Assembly (NCBI GenBank): GCA_902825215.1
Contig: LR782234.1
Location: forward strand, 5,411,001 to 5,475,000
Length of the DNA stretch: 64,000 nucleotides
From: Pseudomonas fluorescens
GTDB lineage: Bacteria; Pseudomonadota; Gammaproteobacteria; Pseudomonadales; Pseudomonadaceae
Reading direction: 5' to 3'
The notes beneath the pieces are model-generated. The model worked only from the letters and a program-made list of their open reading frames with translations. It ran no database searches and was not told the origin of the DNA. Below are positions 25,174 through 32,671 of the stretch, piece after piece; the stretch's first letter is position 1; each line of letters begins with the position of its first letter. Made by a program: the position numbers and the translations under genes.

Positions 25174-25764
25174 CTAAGCGAACAACTCGCCTTGTAACTC
25201 ATCGAGCAAGGCCTGAATCGCGTCCAGCCGCTGCTGGGGATCATCGAGTTGCAGCAGGTCGATCTTGTCTTCTTCAGCGAACGGCAACAGATAGGCCAGT
25301 TGATTGGCCAGCGATTGCTGGCCGACAGCCTCGGCGCCCATGTCCAGCGCTTCGACCATCGGGTGTTCGGCCAACGCCTTGAGCAACGCGACCAGATCAG
25401 CGTCTTCGTCCTGCAAGGGTTGCTCGGGCTCATCATCGAGCCATTCGACGTCGGCGAGGATCAACTGATCGCGCTGTACTTCGGTGCGCAATACCGTGAA
25501 ACGACGGCCGCCCTGCACACGAATACCGAGCAGGCCGTTTTCCTGTTGCTGGAAATCGGTAATCCGCGCCTCGCAACCAACCAGGGCAAACCCTTCAGGT
25601 GCCACGCCAACTTCGCTGCCTTCCAGAATGCACACCACGCCGAAACCGACGCCCTGTTTCATGCAGCGACCGATCATGTCGAGGTAGCGTGCCTCGAAAA
25701 TCTGCAAATCGAGGTTGCAGCCGGGGAACAGCACCGTGTTCAGCGGGAAAAGCGGCAGATTCAT
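25174..25764 (-). CDS. Lon N-terminal (substrate-binding) domain protein
   Basis: This 196-residue protein is made only of the Lon LAN domain, without ATPase or protease parts. It begins MNLPLFPLNTVLFPGCNLDL, followed by QIFEARYLDMIGRCM and FGVVCILEGSEVG. Stand-alone members are common in proteobacteria and their role is not settled. The ATG at 25764 has AAGGAA six bases upstream, better than the ATG at 25770. It closely follows the lrgAB-like pair. Confidence 0.9.
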   Translation of the reverse strand: MNLPLFPLNTVLFPGCNLDLQIFEARYLDMIGRCMKQGVGFGVVCILEGSEVGVAPEGFALVGCEARITDFQQQENGLLGIRVQGGRRFTVLRTEVQRDQLILADVEWLDDEPEQPLQDEDADLVALLKALAEHPMVEALDMGAEAVGQQSLANQLAYLLPFAEEDKIDLLQLDDPQQRLDAIQALLDELQGELFA

Positions 25765-25774
25765 AGACATTTCC

Positions 25775-26491
25775 TTACACCACCATCGACACCGCCAACG
25801 GCAGGAACACCGCCGTGGCCACGCCCATCAGACTCATCGCCAGCGCCGCGAAGGCGCCGCATTCATCACTCTCCTGCAACGCCACCGACGTGCCGACCGC
25901 ATGGGCGGTCATACCCAGCGCCATGCCGCGCGCCTCCGGGCTGTGCACGCCAAGACGGGTCAGCAGTGCCGGGCCGAAGATCGCCCCGATCACCCCGGTG
26001 ATCAGTACGAACACCGCCGCCAGCGCCGCGACGCCACCGATCTGCTCGGCCACCAGCATGGCAATCGGCGAGGTCACCGACTTCGGCGCCATGGTCATCA
26101 GAATCATGTGCTCGGCGCCGAACCACCAGCCCAGCGCCACGCCCATTCCGGTTGCCACCACCCCGCCTATCACCAGCGTAGTAAATATCGGCCAGAACAA
26201 TTGCCGAATGCGCCGCAGATTCAGATACAGCGGCACCGCCAGCGCTACCGTCGCCGGGCCGAGCAGGATGCTCAGGATTTCCGTGCTCTTGCGGTACTCG
26301 GCGTATGTCACGCCACAACCGACCAGCACGCCGATCACCAGCAACATGGAGACCAGCACCGGCTGCAGAAAGATCCAGCGGGTTTTCTCGAACGCTGCCA
26401 GCACCAGTTGATAGGCACCGAGGGTGATGCCGATGCCGAACAGCGGATGATGAATGACCGACGCCCAGGCACCTTGCCAATCGAACAGCAT
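25775..26491 (-). CDS. LrgB/CidB family membrane protein
   Basis: This 238-residue protein has about six to seven membrane spans. It shows the LrgB segments LLGPATVALAVPLYLN, APKSVTSPIAMLVAEQIGG and ARGMALGMTAHAVGTSVALQ. Family members work with LrgA/CidA in holin-like control of murein hydrolase export and in central-metabolite transport. The start overlaps the lrgA-like stop as TGATG, which indicates translational coupling. Confidence 0.93.
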   Translation of the reverse strand: MLFDWQGAWASVIHHPLFGIGITLGAYQLVLAAFEKTRWIFLQPVLVSMLLVIGVLVGCGVTYAEYRKSTEILSILLGPATVALAVPLYLNLRRIRQLFWPIFTTLVIGGVVATGMGVALGWWFGAEHMILMTMAPKSVTSPIAMLVAEQIGGVAALAAVFVLITGVIGAIFGPALLTRLGVHSPEARGMALGMTAHAVGTSVALQESDECGAFAALAMSLMGVATAVFLPLAVSMVV

Positions 26492-26853
26492 CAGGACTCC
26501 TCCGCCGGCGGTGCGTGGCGTTTGACCAGACGCTGCATCAGCGCACCGGCAAAGGCCATCGACAGGATCAGCGACAGCACCAGCGCGCCGACAATCGCCC
26601 AGAAATCCGCCGCAATCGCCGCGGCATAAACCATCACACCCACCGCTGGCGGCACCAGCAGCAACGGCAGGTAACGCAGCAGGCTGCCAGCGGCAAGGTT
26701 CAGCGGCTCACCGACTTCACCGCGAATGATCAGGAATCCCAGCAACAGCAGCAGACCGATGATCGGCCCCGGCAGCACCGGCAACAGCAAATGATTGAGG
26801 GCGGTGCCGAGCAATTGAAACAGCACCAGCAGGGTCAGGCCACGTAGCAACAT
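26491..26853 (-). CDS. CidA/LrgA family holin-like protein
   Basis: This 120-residue protein has four membrane spans. It has the family pattern LLPVLPGPIIGLLLLLGFL, a pore-helix-like RYLPLLLVPPAVGVMVY, and a basic C-terminus (RLVKRHAPP). The start MLLRGLTLLVLF follows GGAGAGATGTCTG; the 20 upstream in-frame codons look non-coding. It is the first gene of the lrgA-lrgB pair. Confidence 0.92.
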   Translation of the reverse strand: MLLRGLTLLVLFQLLGTALNHLLLPVLPGPIIGLLLLLGFLIIRGEVGEPLNLAAGSLLRYLPLLLVPPAVGVMVYAAAIAADFWAIVGALVLSLILSMAFAGALMQRLVKRHAPPAEES

Positions 26854-27034
26854 CAGACATCTCTCCGCGCAAGTCGCCTGCATTATAAGCACGCCTGCGC
26901 TATGGATCGGCATTCGCCAAAAGCATGGTCGGTTGACCGCAGCAAATCGCCGTGATGATCTACAGTGGTTCGCAGGGCGGTCAAATCCTGCACCCTGAAA
27001 AACTATAAAACCGATGAACCCAAGGAGAGTCTCA

Positions 27035-27490
27035 ATGCCCTATGTTCCCGTTGCAGAGCTCAAAGATCATGTCGGCAAGGAACTCGGACGTTCCGAATGG
27101 CTCACCATCGATCAGGAGCGCATCAACCTGTTCGCCGAAGCCACTGGTGATTATCAGTTCATCCACGTCGACCCGGTCAAAGCCGCGCAAACGCCGTTTG
27201 GCAGCACCATCGCCCACGGTTTCCTGTCGCTGTCGCTGATGCCGAAACTGATGGAAGACATTCTGGTGCTGCCCGAAGGCGTGAAGATGGTGGTCAACTA
27301 TGGCCTGGACAGCGTGCGTTTCATTCAGCCGGTGAAGGTCGACTCGAAAGTCCGCTTGAAGGTCGATCTGGTTGAAGTCACCGAGAAAAAGCCCGGTCAA
27401 TGGTTGCTCAAAGCTATCGCGACCCTCGAGATAGAGGGCTCGGAGAAACCGGCCTATATTGCCGAACCGCTGTCGCTCTGCTTCGTCTGA
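27035..27490 (+). CDS. MaoC-like (R)-hydratase
   Basis: This 151-residue single hot-dog protein has the hydratase-2 motif FAEATGDYQFIHVDP (catalytic Asp and His) and TPFGSTIAHGFLSLSL. It probably hydrates enoyl-CoA esters in lipid metabolism or forms part of a small enoyl-CoA hydratase family; the substrate cannot be read from the sequence. AAGGAGAG precedes the start ATG at 27035. Confidence 0.92.
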   Translation: MPYVPVAELKDHVGKELGRSEWLTIDQERINLFAEATGDYQFIHVDPVKAAQTPFGSTIAHGFLSLSLMPKLMEDILVLPEGVKMVVNYGLDSVRFIQPVKVDSKVRLKVDLVEVTEKKPGQWLLKAIATLEIEGSEKPAYIAEPLSLCFV

Positions 27491-27592
27491 TCGCTGCGGA
27501 TGCGAAGCAGCGCACGCTGTTTCGCGTCACCTCTCTATATATGCGACGCATAGCTGCGGCATACTCGGTCGCCTAATTGCCCGGATCCCGCT

Positions 27593-29320
27593 ATGCGCTC
27601 ACTTGCTTGTCTTGCACCCCTTGCCTTGACCCTGATGCTCACCGCTTGCGGCGACGGCGAATCGCTGTTGCCGCCGGATGCGCGCCTGCCGGACGGCGGA
27701 CGCTATCGCGGTGAACTGGTCGACGGCTTGCTGCAAGGCCAGGGCCGCGTCGACTACCCCAACGGCAGCTGGTACGCCGGGCAGTTCGACAAGGGCCAGT
27801 GGCATGGTCAGGGCGAATGGCACGGCAGCAACGGCGAGGTTTATCGCGGCCAGTTCGTGCAAGGCCTGTTCGACGGTCAGGGCAGCCTGACCACCAATGC
27901 CAGCAGTTACACCGGCGGCTTCAAGCAGGGCCGGCGCGACGGCGAAGGCACGCTGAAAGAAAACGGCATGACCTACCGTGGCGAATTTCGCACCGATCAG
28001 TATTCCGGGCTCGGCCGTCTGGAAATGGAGGACGGCAGCTCCTATCAGGGCCAGTTCGCCCACGGCAAACCCAACGGTGAAGGCCAGCGCGGCGATGCCA
28101 GCGGCAACTCGTTCACCGGGCATTTCGTCAACGGCCAGCTCGAAGGCAACGGCACCTTCAACAGCGCCGATGGCGACATCTATGTCGGCGGGTTCAAGAA
28201 CAATCAATTGCACGGCAAGGGCCGCTACGAAAACGCCGACGGCGACGTCTGGCTCGGCCAGTTCAAGGAAGGCGCGCTGACCGGCAAAGGCGAACTGATC
28301 GGCGCCGACGGCAGCCATTACATCGGCGTATTCAATGACTGGCGCTTCACCGGCCAGGGCCGCTTGAACCTGTCTGACGGCAGCTTCTACATCGGCGGTT
28401 TCGACAACGACAGCTATTCCGGGCGCGGCACCCTGGTGCTGACCGATGGCAGCGTGCTCAGCGGCACCTGGATCAATGGCCAGCGCGTGCGCGACGCCGA
28501 CGGCAAACTGCTGCCCGATACCCTCGAACTGGGTTTGCTCGCCCAAGGTCGTTTGCTCGACGAAGCATTGACGGCAATTCCCGCCTCGACTCCGGCGGTG
28601 GAGCTGTACACCCTGACCCTCGGCGGCGATGGCAAGCAGAGCGTGTTTCTGCGCGAGTCAGACTTTGTCGCCAACATGCTCAACACGCGTTTCGGTGCCT
28701 TCGGCCAGATTCGTCTGGTCAACCATCGCGACCACCTCGGCGACCGGCCGATGGCCACCCGCGAAAACCTGCGCCGCGCCGCGCAAGCCCTGGCCGAACG
28801 CAGTGGCCCGGAAGACTTGTTGTTCATTTACCTGACCAGCCACGGCACCGCCGAGCATGAACTGGTGCTCGATCAGCCACGCATGGAGCTGGCCGACCTG
28901 CCCGCCGACGAACTCGCTGCGGTGCTGGCGCCACTGAAACACCGTGACAAGATCATCGTGATTTCGTCGTGCTATTCCGGCGGTTTCATTCCAGCGCTGA
29001 AGGACGAACGCACGCTGATCATGACCGCCTCGCGCGCGGATCGGGTGTCGTTCGGCTGTTCTGAAGAAGCCAATTTCACCTACTTTGGCGACGCGTTGTT
29101 TGCCCAGGCGCTGAACCAGACCGATGATCTGGAGCAGGCTTTCAAACTGGCCAAGGCCACCGTCGCCGAGCGCGAGCTGGCGGATGGTTTCGAGGCTTCG
29201 GAGCCGCAGATCTGGGCGCCAAAAACCGTGTTGTCGCACTGGCAACTGCTGCGCAAACAGCAGGCCCGTAAAGCGTTGCAAAGTGCTGCGTTGAACGACG
29301 GGGCGACAAAAGGCAACTAA
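27593..29320 (+). CDS. MORN-repeat lipoprotein with C13/caspase-like peptidase domain
   Basis: The 575-residue protein has a signal peptide with lipobox LTAC. Residues about 30-300 are some eleven MORN repeats (YRGELVDGLLQGQGRVDYP; YAGQFDKGQWHGQGEW, and so on). The C-terminal 250 residues are a caspase-fold peptidase of the C13 (legumain-like) family. It has FIYLTSHGTAEHELVLD with His417 and IVISSCYSGGF with Cys460 as the catalytic pair. MORN repeats usually bind lipids or membranes, so this is probably an envelope-tethered protease. No substrate is apparent. The next gene starts 27 bases downstream. Confidence 0.9.
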   Translation: MRSLACLAPLALTLMLTACGDGESLLPPDARLPDGGRYRGELVDGLLQGQGRVDYPNGSWYAGQFDKGQWHGQGEWHGSNGEVYRGQFVQGLFDGQGSLTTNASSYTGGFKQGRRDGEGTLKENGMTYRGEFRTDQYSGLGRLEMEDGSSYQGQFAHGKPNGEGQRGDASGNSFTGHFVNGQLEGNGTFNSADGDIYVGGFKNNQLHGKGRYENADGDVWLGQFKEGALTGKGELIGADGSHYIGVFNDWRFTGQGRLNLSDGSFYIGGFDNDSYSGRGTLVLTDGSVLSGTWINGQRVRDADGKLLPDTLELGLLAQGRLLDEALTAIPASTPAVELYTLTLGGDGKQSVFLRESDFVANMLNTRFGAFGQIRLVNHRDHLGDRPMATRENLRRAAQALAERSGPEDLLFIYLTSHGTAEHELVLDQPRMELADLPADELAAVLAPLKHRDKIIVISSCYSGGFIPALKDERTLIMTASRADRVSFGCSEEANFTYFGDALFAQALNQTDDLEQAFKLAKATVAERELADGFEASEPQIWAPKTVLSHWQLLRKQQARKALQSAALNDGATKGN

Positions 29321-29347
29321 GCTGAACAGTATCAAGGGAGAGACACT

Positions 29348-29989
29348 ATGTACTTGACGCCTCAGCACGTATTGCTTGCCGGAGCCACCGGACTGACCGG
29401 TGAACATCTACTCGATCGCCTGCTCAACGAGCCGACGATTTCTCGCGTGCTCGCCCCTTCGCGTCGACCCTTGGCGGAACATCCGCACCTGGAAAACCCG
29501 GTGGGCGACCCGCAGACGTTTCTGCCGCAACTGAGCGGGCGCGTCGATATCGCCTATTGCTGCCTCGGCACCACGATCAAGCAGGCGGGCTCGGAAGAAG
29601 CCTTTCGCGCGGTGGATCTGGACATGGTCGTGGCGTTCGCCAAGCGCGCGCGGGAAATGGGCGCGCGGCATCTGATCGTCATCAGCGCGATCGGTGCCGA
29701 TCCGAAATCCTCGGTGTTCTACAACCGGGTCAAAGGCGAAATGGAGCAGGCACTGCGCGCGCAGGACTGGCCACAACTGACCATCTGCCGGCCTTCGCTG
29801 CTGCTCGGTGAGCGGGTCGAGCCGCGTCTGGCCGAGCAACTGGCCGGGCCGCTGTCGAAGCTGATTCCAGGCAAGTATCGCGGCATCGAAGCCTGCCAAC
29901 TGGCGCGGGCGATGTGGCGGCTGGCGCTGGAAGAGCAGGATGGGGTGCGGGTGATCGAGTCGGATGAGTTGCGCAAGCTCGGCAAATAA
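29348..29989 (+). CDS. NAD(P)-binding Rossmann-fold oxidoreductase (HTATIP2/atypical SDR type)
   Basis: This 213-residue protein begins with the dinucleotide-binding loop LLAGATGLTGEHLLDRLL and has AYCCLGTTIKQAGSEEAF, HLIVISAIGADPKSSVFYNR and CRPSLLLGER. These are typical of atypical short-chain dehydrogenases related to HTATIP2. The cofactor loop is intact, and the Y..K pair is not obvious apart from FYNRVKGEME (Tyr and Lys in place). AAGGGAGAG lies before the ATG. Function beyond NAD(P) binding is unknown. Confidence 0.88.
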   Translation: MYLTPQHVLLAGATGLTGEHLLDRLLNEPTISRVLAPSRRPLAEHPHLENPVGDPQTFLPQLSGRVDIAYCCLGTTIKQAGSEEAFRAVDLDMVVAFAKRAREMGARHLIVISAIGADPKSSVFYNRVKGEMEQALRAQDWPQLTICRPSLLLGERVEPRLAEQLAGPLSKLIPGKYRGIEACQLARAMWRLALEEQDGVRVIESDELRKLGK

Positions 29990-30010
29990 TCTCCGGCGAT
30001 CTCAGGAACG

Positions 30011-30083
30011 CCTTCGCGAGCAGGCTCGCTCCCACAGGGGCGAGCGCAAGCTTCAAAATGTGGGAGCCAGCCTGCTGGCGATG
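30011..30083. repeat. REPIN-like element
   Basis: The left copy CGCGAGCAGGCTCGC then TCCCACA is at 30013-30037. A decayed right copy TGTGGGAGCCAGCCTGCTGGCG ends near 30080. The element separates convergent genes. Confidence 0.8.
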
Positions 30084-30100
30084 GAGTGCGCAGCACTCCC

Positions 30101-30385
30101 CTACAATCCGCCTGTTGCCTGAAATCCAACGCCAATCACAGTCAGCAGCGACAACGGCAACAACAGCGTATCGAGCAGAGCACTGGCCGGCAGGTCCACC
30201 CCGGGATAGCTCGGTGCCTCGGCACCGAAGCGATCTTTCGCACAACAACCGCCATTGAGCGCATACCAATCCAGTCGCGTTCCGGAATACACCACCGGCG
30301 CACCCGGCTTGGCCGCATCCAGGGTGCGCGCCGTCGCGCAGCCGGTCAGTTGCAAGGCCAGCACCAGCGCCAGCAGCTTATTCAT
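30101..30385 (-). CDS. YceK/YidQ family lipoprotein
   Basis: This 94-residue predicted lipoprotein has the signal MNKLLALVLALQLTGC with the lipobox cysteine at 16. The family body is YSGTRLDWYALNGGCC and ASALLDTLLLPLSLL, with a hydrophobic C-terminus. Function is unknown. The start overlaps the ubiX stop by 8 bases, so it is probably co-transcribed with mpl and ubiX. Confidence 0.88.
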   Translation of the reverse strand: MNKLLALVLALQLTGCATARTLDAAKPGAPVVYSGTRLDWYALNGGCCAKDRFGAEAPSYPGVDLPASALLDTLLLPLSLLTVIGVGFQATGGL

Positions 30386-31025
30386 CGCTGCTCAAGTGAT
30401 GCTCGCCCCAACGCGGCAGCATGTCTTGCGGGATGCCGAGCAGATTGAGAATCCGCGCCACGACAAAATCGATCAGGTCATCGATGGTCTGCGGCTGGTG
30501 ATAGAAACCCGGCGACGCCGGCAGAATCGTCACGCCCATATTCGACAGCTTGAGCATGTGCTCCAGATGAATGCTCGAATAGGGCGCCTCGCGCGGCACC
30601 AGAATCAACTGGCGGCGCTCTTTCAAGGTGACGTCGGCGGCGCGCTCGATCAGATTGTTGCAGGCGCCCGTCGCAATGGCCGACAGCGTGCCGGTCGAAC
30701 ATGGCACCACGACCATCGCCGCTGGCGCACCGGAGCCGGAGGCCACCGGCGACATCCAGTCTTCCTTGCCGTAGACGCGAATCTGCCCGGCGGCCGCTCC
30801 GGTGTATTCGGTAAGAAACGCCTGCATCATCTGCGGTTTGGCCGGCAGCGACACGTCGGTCTCGGTGGCCATCACCAGTTGCGCAGCCTTGGAGATCAGG
30901 AAGTGCACCTCGCGATCTTCACGCACCAGACAATCGAGCAGGCGCAAGCCGTACTGCGCGCCGGACGCGCCGGTCATCGCCAGGGTGATGCGCTCCGGGC
31001 CACCGTTCCGGGAAAAACCGTTCAT
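30378..31025 (-). CDS. ubiX: flavin prenyltransferase UbiX
   Basis: UbiX attaches a dimethylallyl group to FMN to make prenyl-FMN, the cofactor of UbiD decarboxylase in ubiquinone synthesis. The 215-residue protein has the flavoprotein fold with LAMTGASGAQYGLRLL, VPCSTGTLSAIATGACNNLIERAAD (split in the family as GTLSAIA and NLIERA) and LVPREAPYSSIHLEHML. The start ATG at 31025 overlaps the mpl stop as ATGA, a coupled pair. Confidence 0.95.
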   Translation of the reverse strand: MNGFSRNGGPERITLAMTGASGAQYGLRLLDCLVREDREVHFLISKAAQLVMATETDVSLPAKPQMMQAFLTEYTGAAAGQIRVYGKEDWMSPVASGSGAPAAMVVVPCSTGTLSAIATGACNNLIERAADVTLKERRQLILVPREAPYSSIHLEHMLKLSNMGVTILPASPGFYHQPQTIDDLIDFVVARILNLLGIPQDMLPRWGEHHLSSDE

Positions 31026-32371
31026 TGCAGCGCCTCGGCGAGTTTGCCGTGCAGACCGCCGAAGCCGCCGTTGCTCATGATCACCACATGCGTGCCGGGC
31101 TGCGCCTGGCTCTTCACGCGCTCGATGATGCCCTCCAGCGAATCGCTGACAATCGACGGCACCGTGCACAGCGTGGCGGTCGCGGCCAGGTTCCAGCCAA
31201 GGTTGGCCGGGGCGTACCAGATCACCTGATCGGCGTCGACCACGCTGTCCGGCAAACCGTCACGGTGCGCGCCGAGCTTCATCGAATTGGAGCGCGGCTC
31301 GATGATCGCGATCAGCGGCGCGTCGCCGATGCGCTTGCGCAGGCCATCGAGGGTGGTGGCGATGGCGGTCGGGTGGTGGGCAAAGTCGTCATAAATGGTG
31401 ATGCCGCGAACTTCCGCGACCTTCTCCATGCGGCGTTTGACGTTTTTGAACGCGCTCAGACCGGCAATGCCCATCGACGGCACCACACCGACATGCCGCG
31501 CGGCTGCCAGCGCCGCCAGGGCGTTGGCGACGTTGTGTTGGCCGGTCAGCTCCCATTCGACGGTGCCTTGGGACACGCCTTCGAACATCACCTCGAATGC
31601 CGAGCCGTCTTCGCTGAGCAGTTTGACCTGCCACTGACCGCCGGCACCTGTGGTCTGCACCGGAGTCCAGCAACCCATCTCGATTACCCGCTGCAACGCC
31701 GGTTCGGTGCTCGGATGAATAACCAGACCTTCGCTCGGGATGGTGCGTACCAAGTGATGGAATTGCCGCTCGATCGCCGGAAGATCCGGGAAGATGTCGG
31801 CGTGATCGAACTCAAGGTTGTTGAGGATTGCGGTGCGTGGGCGGTAATGAACGAACTTCGAACGCTTGTCGAAGAACGCGCTGTCGTATTCATCGGCCTC
31901 GATCACGAAAAACGGCGTACTGCCCAGCCGCGCCGACACGGAGAAATTCTGCGGGACGCCGCCAATCAGGAAACCCGGGCTCATGCCCGCATGTTCCAGC
32001 ACCCAGGCGAGCATGCTGCTGGTAGTGGTCTTGCCGTGGGTACCGGCGACTGCCAGTACCCAACGACCTTGCAGTACATGATCGGCCAGCCACTGCGGGC
32101 CGGAGACGTACGGCAGGCCTTTGTTCAACACGTATTCCACGGCCGGGTTGCCACGGGACATGGCATTGCCGATCACCACCAGATCCGGCGCCGGATCAAG
32201 CTGCGCCGGGTCGTAACCCTGGGTCAGCTGAATGCCCTGGGCCTCAAGCTGCGTGCTCATCGGTGGATAGACGTTGGCGTCGGAGCCGGTCACATGATGG
32301 CCCAGCTCTTTGGCCAACACCGCCATCGAGCCCATGAAAGTCCCGCAGATACCCAGAATATGAATGTGCAT
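31022..32371 (-). CDS. mpl: UDP-N-acetylmuramate:L-Ala-gamma-D-Glu-meso-DAP ligase
   Basis: Mpl ligates the recycled tripeptide to UDP-MurNAc in the cytoplasm, the step after LdcA action. The 449-residue protein is a Mur ligase with HILGICGTFMGSMAVLAKELGH at the UDP-binding N-terminus, AGTHGKTTTSSMLAW as ATP loop, EADEYDSAFFDKRSKF and DDFAHHPTAI as further ligase motifs. The start MHIHILGICG is the family start. It is followed by ubiX in a tight pair. Confidence 0.96.
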   Translation of the reverse strand: MHIHILGICGTFMGSMAVLAKELGHHVTGSDANVYPPMSTQLEAQGIQLTQGYDPAQLDPAPDLVVIGNAMSRGNPAVEYVLNKGLPYVSGPQWLADHVLQGRWVLAVAGTHGKTTTSSMLAWVLEHAGMSPGFLIGGVPQNFSVSARLGSTPFFVIEADEYDSAFFDKRSKFVHYRPRTAILNNLEFDHADIFPDLPAIERQFHHLVRTIPSEGLVIHPSTEPALQRVIEMGCWTPVQTTGAGGQWQVKLLSEDGSAFEVMFEGVSQGTVEWELTGQHNVANALAALAAARHVGVVPSMGIAGLSAFKNVKRRMEKVAEVRGITIYDDFAHHPTAIATTLDGLRKRIGDAPLIAIIEPRSNSMKLGAHRDGLPDSVVDADQVIWYAPANLGWNLAATATLCTVPSIVSDSLEGIIERVKSQAQPGTHVVIMSNGGFGGLHGKLAEALQ

Positions 32372-32472
32372 AGTCGACCTCGTAAAACATGGCCGCAGGT
32401 TAGCGTAGGGAGGGGGAAATGGCACTCTTTAGCTGAAGTCTGCGCACGCGCAGGCTGCCACATCTCGGGTTC

Positions 32473-32582
32473 TTGATCGTTCCCACGCGCAGCAAAGGAA
32501 TGCAGCTCGGGACGCTCTGCGTCCCAAAGCGGACGCAGAGCGTCCGGGGAGGCGTTACCACGCAGAGCGTGGAAACGATCAA
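32473..32582. repeat. 110-base palindromic intergenic element
   Basis: Terminal inverted repeats TTGATCGTTCCCACGC (32473-32488) and GCGTGGAAACGATCAA (32567-32582) match at 15 of 16 positions. They enclose inner arms GGACGCTCTGCGTCC and GGACGCAGAGCGTCC. The element looks like a small non-autonomous repeat of the kind scattered through pseudomonad intergenic DNA. It has no coding potential. Confidence 0.75.
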
Positions 32583-32633
32583 GTTTGGCTCGATTATTCA
32601 GGTCCACGTAAATCGCCAGAACACCTCGATCAG

Positions 32634-32670
32634 TCCCCTCTCCCTCCGGGAGAGGGCCAGGGTGAGGGCT
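32634..32670. repeat. short GC-rich intergenic repeat (CCCTCTCCCTCCGGGAGAGG type)
   Basis: CCCTCTCCC and GGGAGAGGG form a stem around a minimal loop, followed by CCAGGGTGAGGGC. It lies directly past the stop of the sigma-54 activator, so it may also terminate that transcript. This type is known from intergenic DNA of many proteobacteria. Confidence 0.65.
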
Positions 32671-32671
32671 T

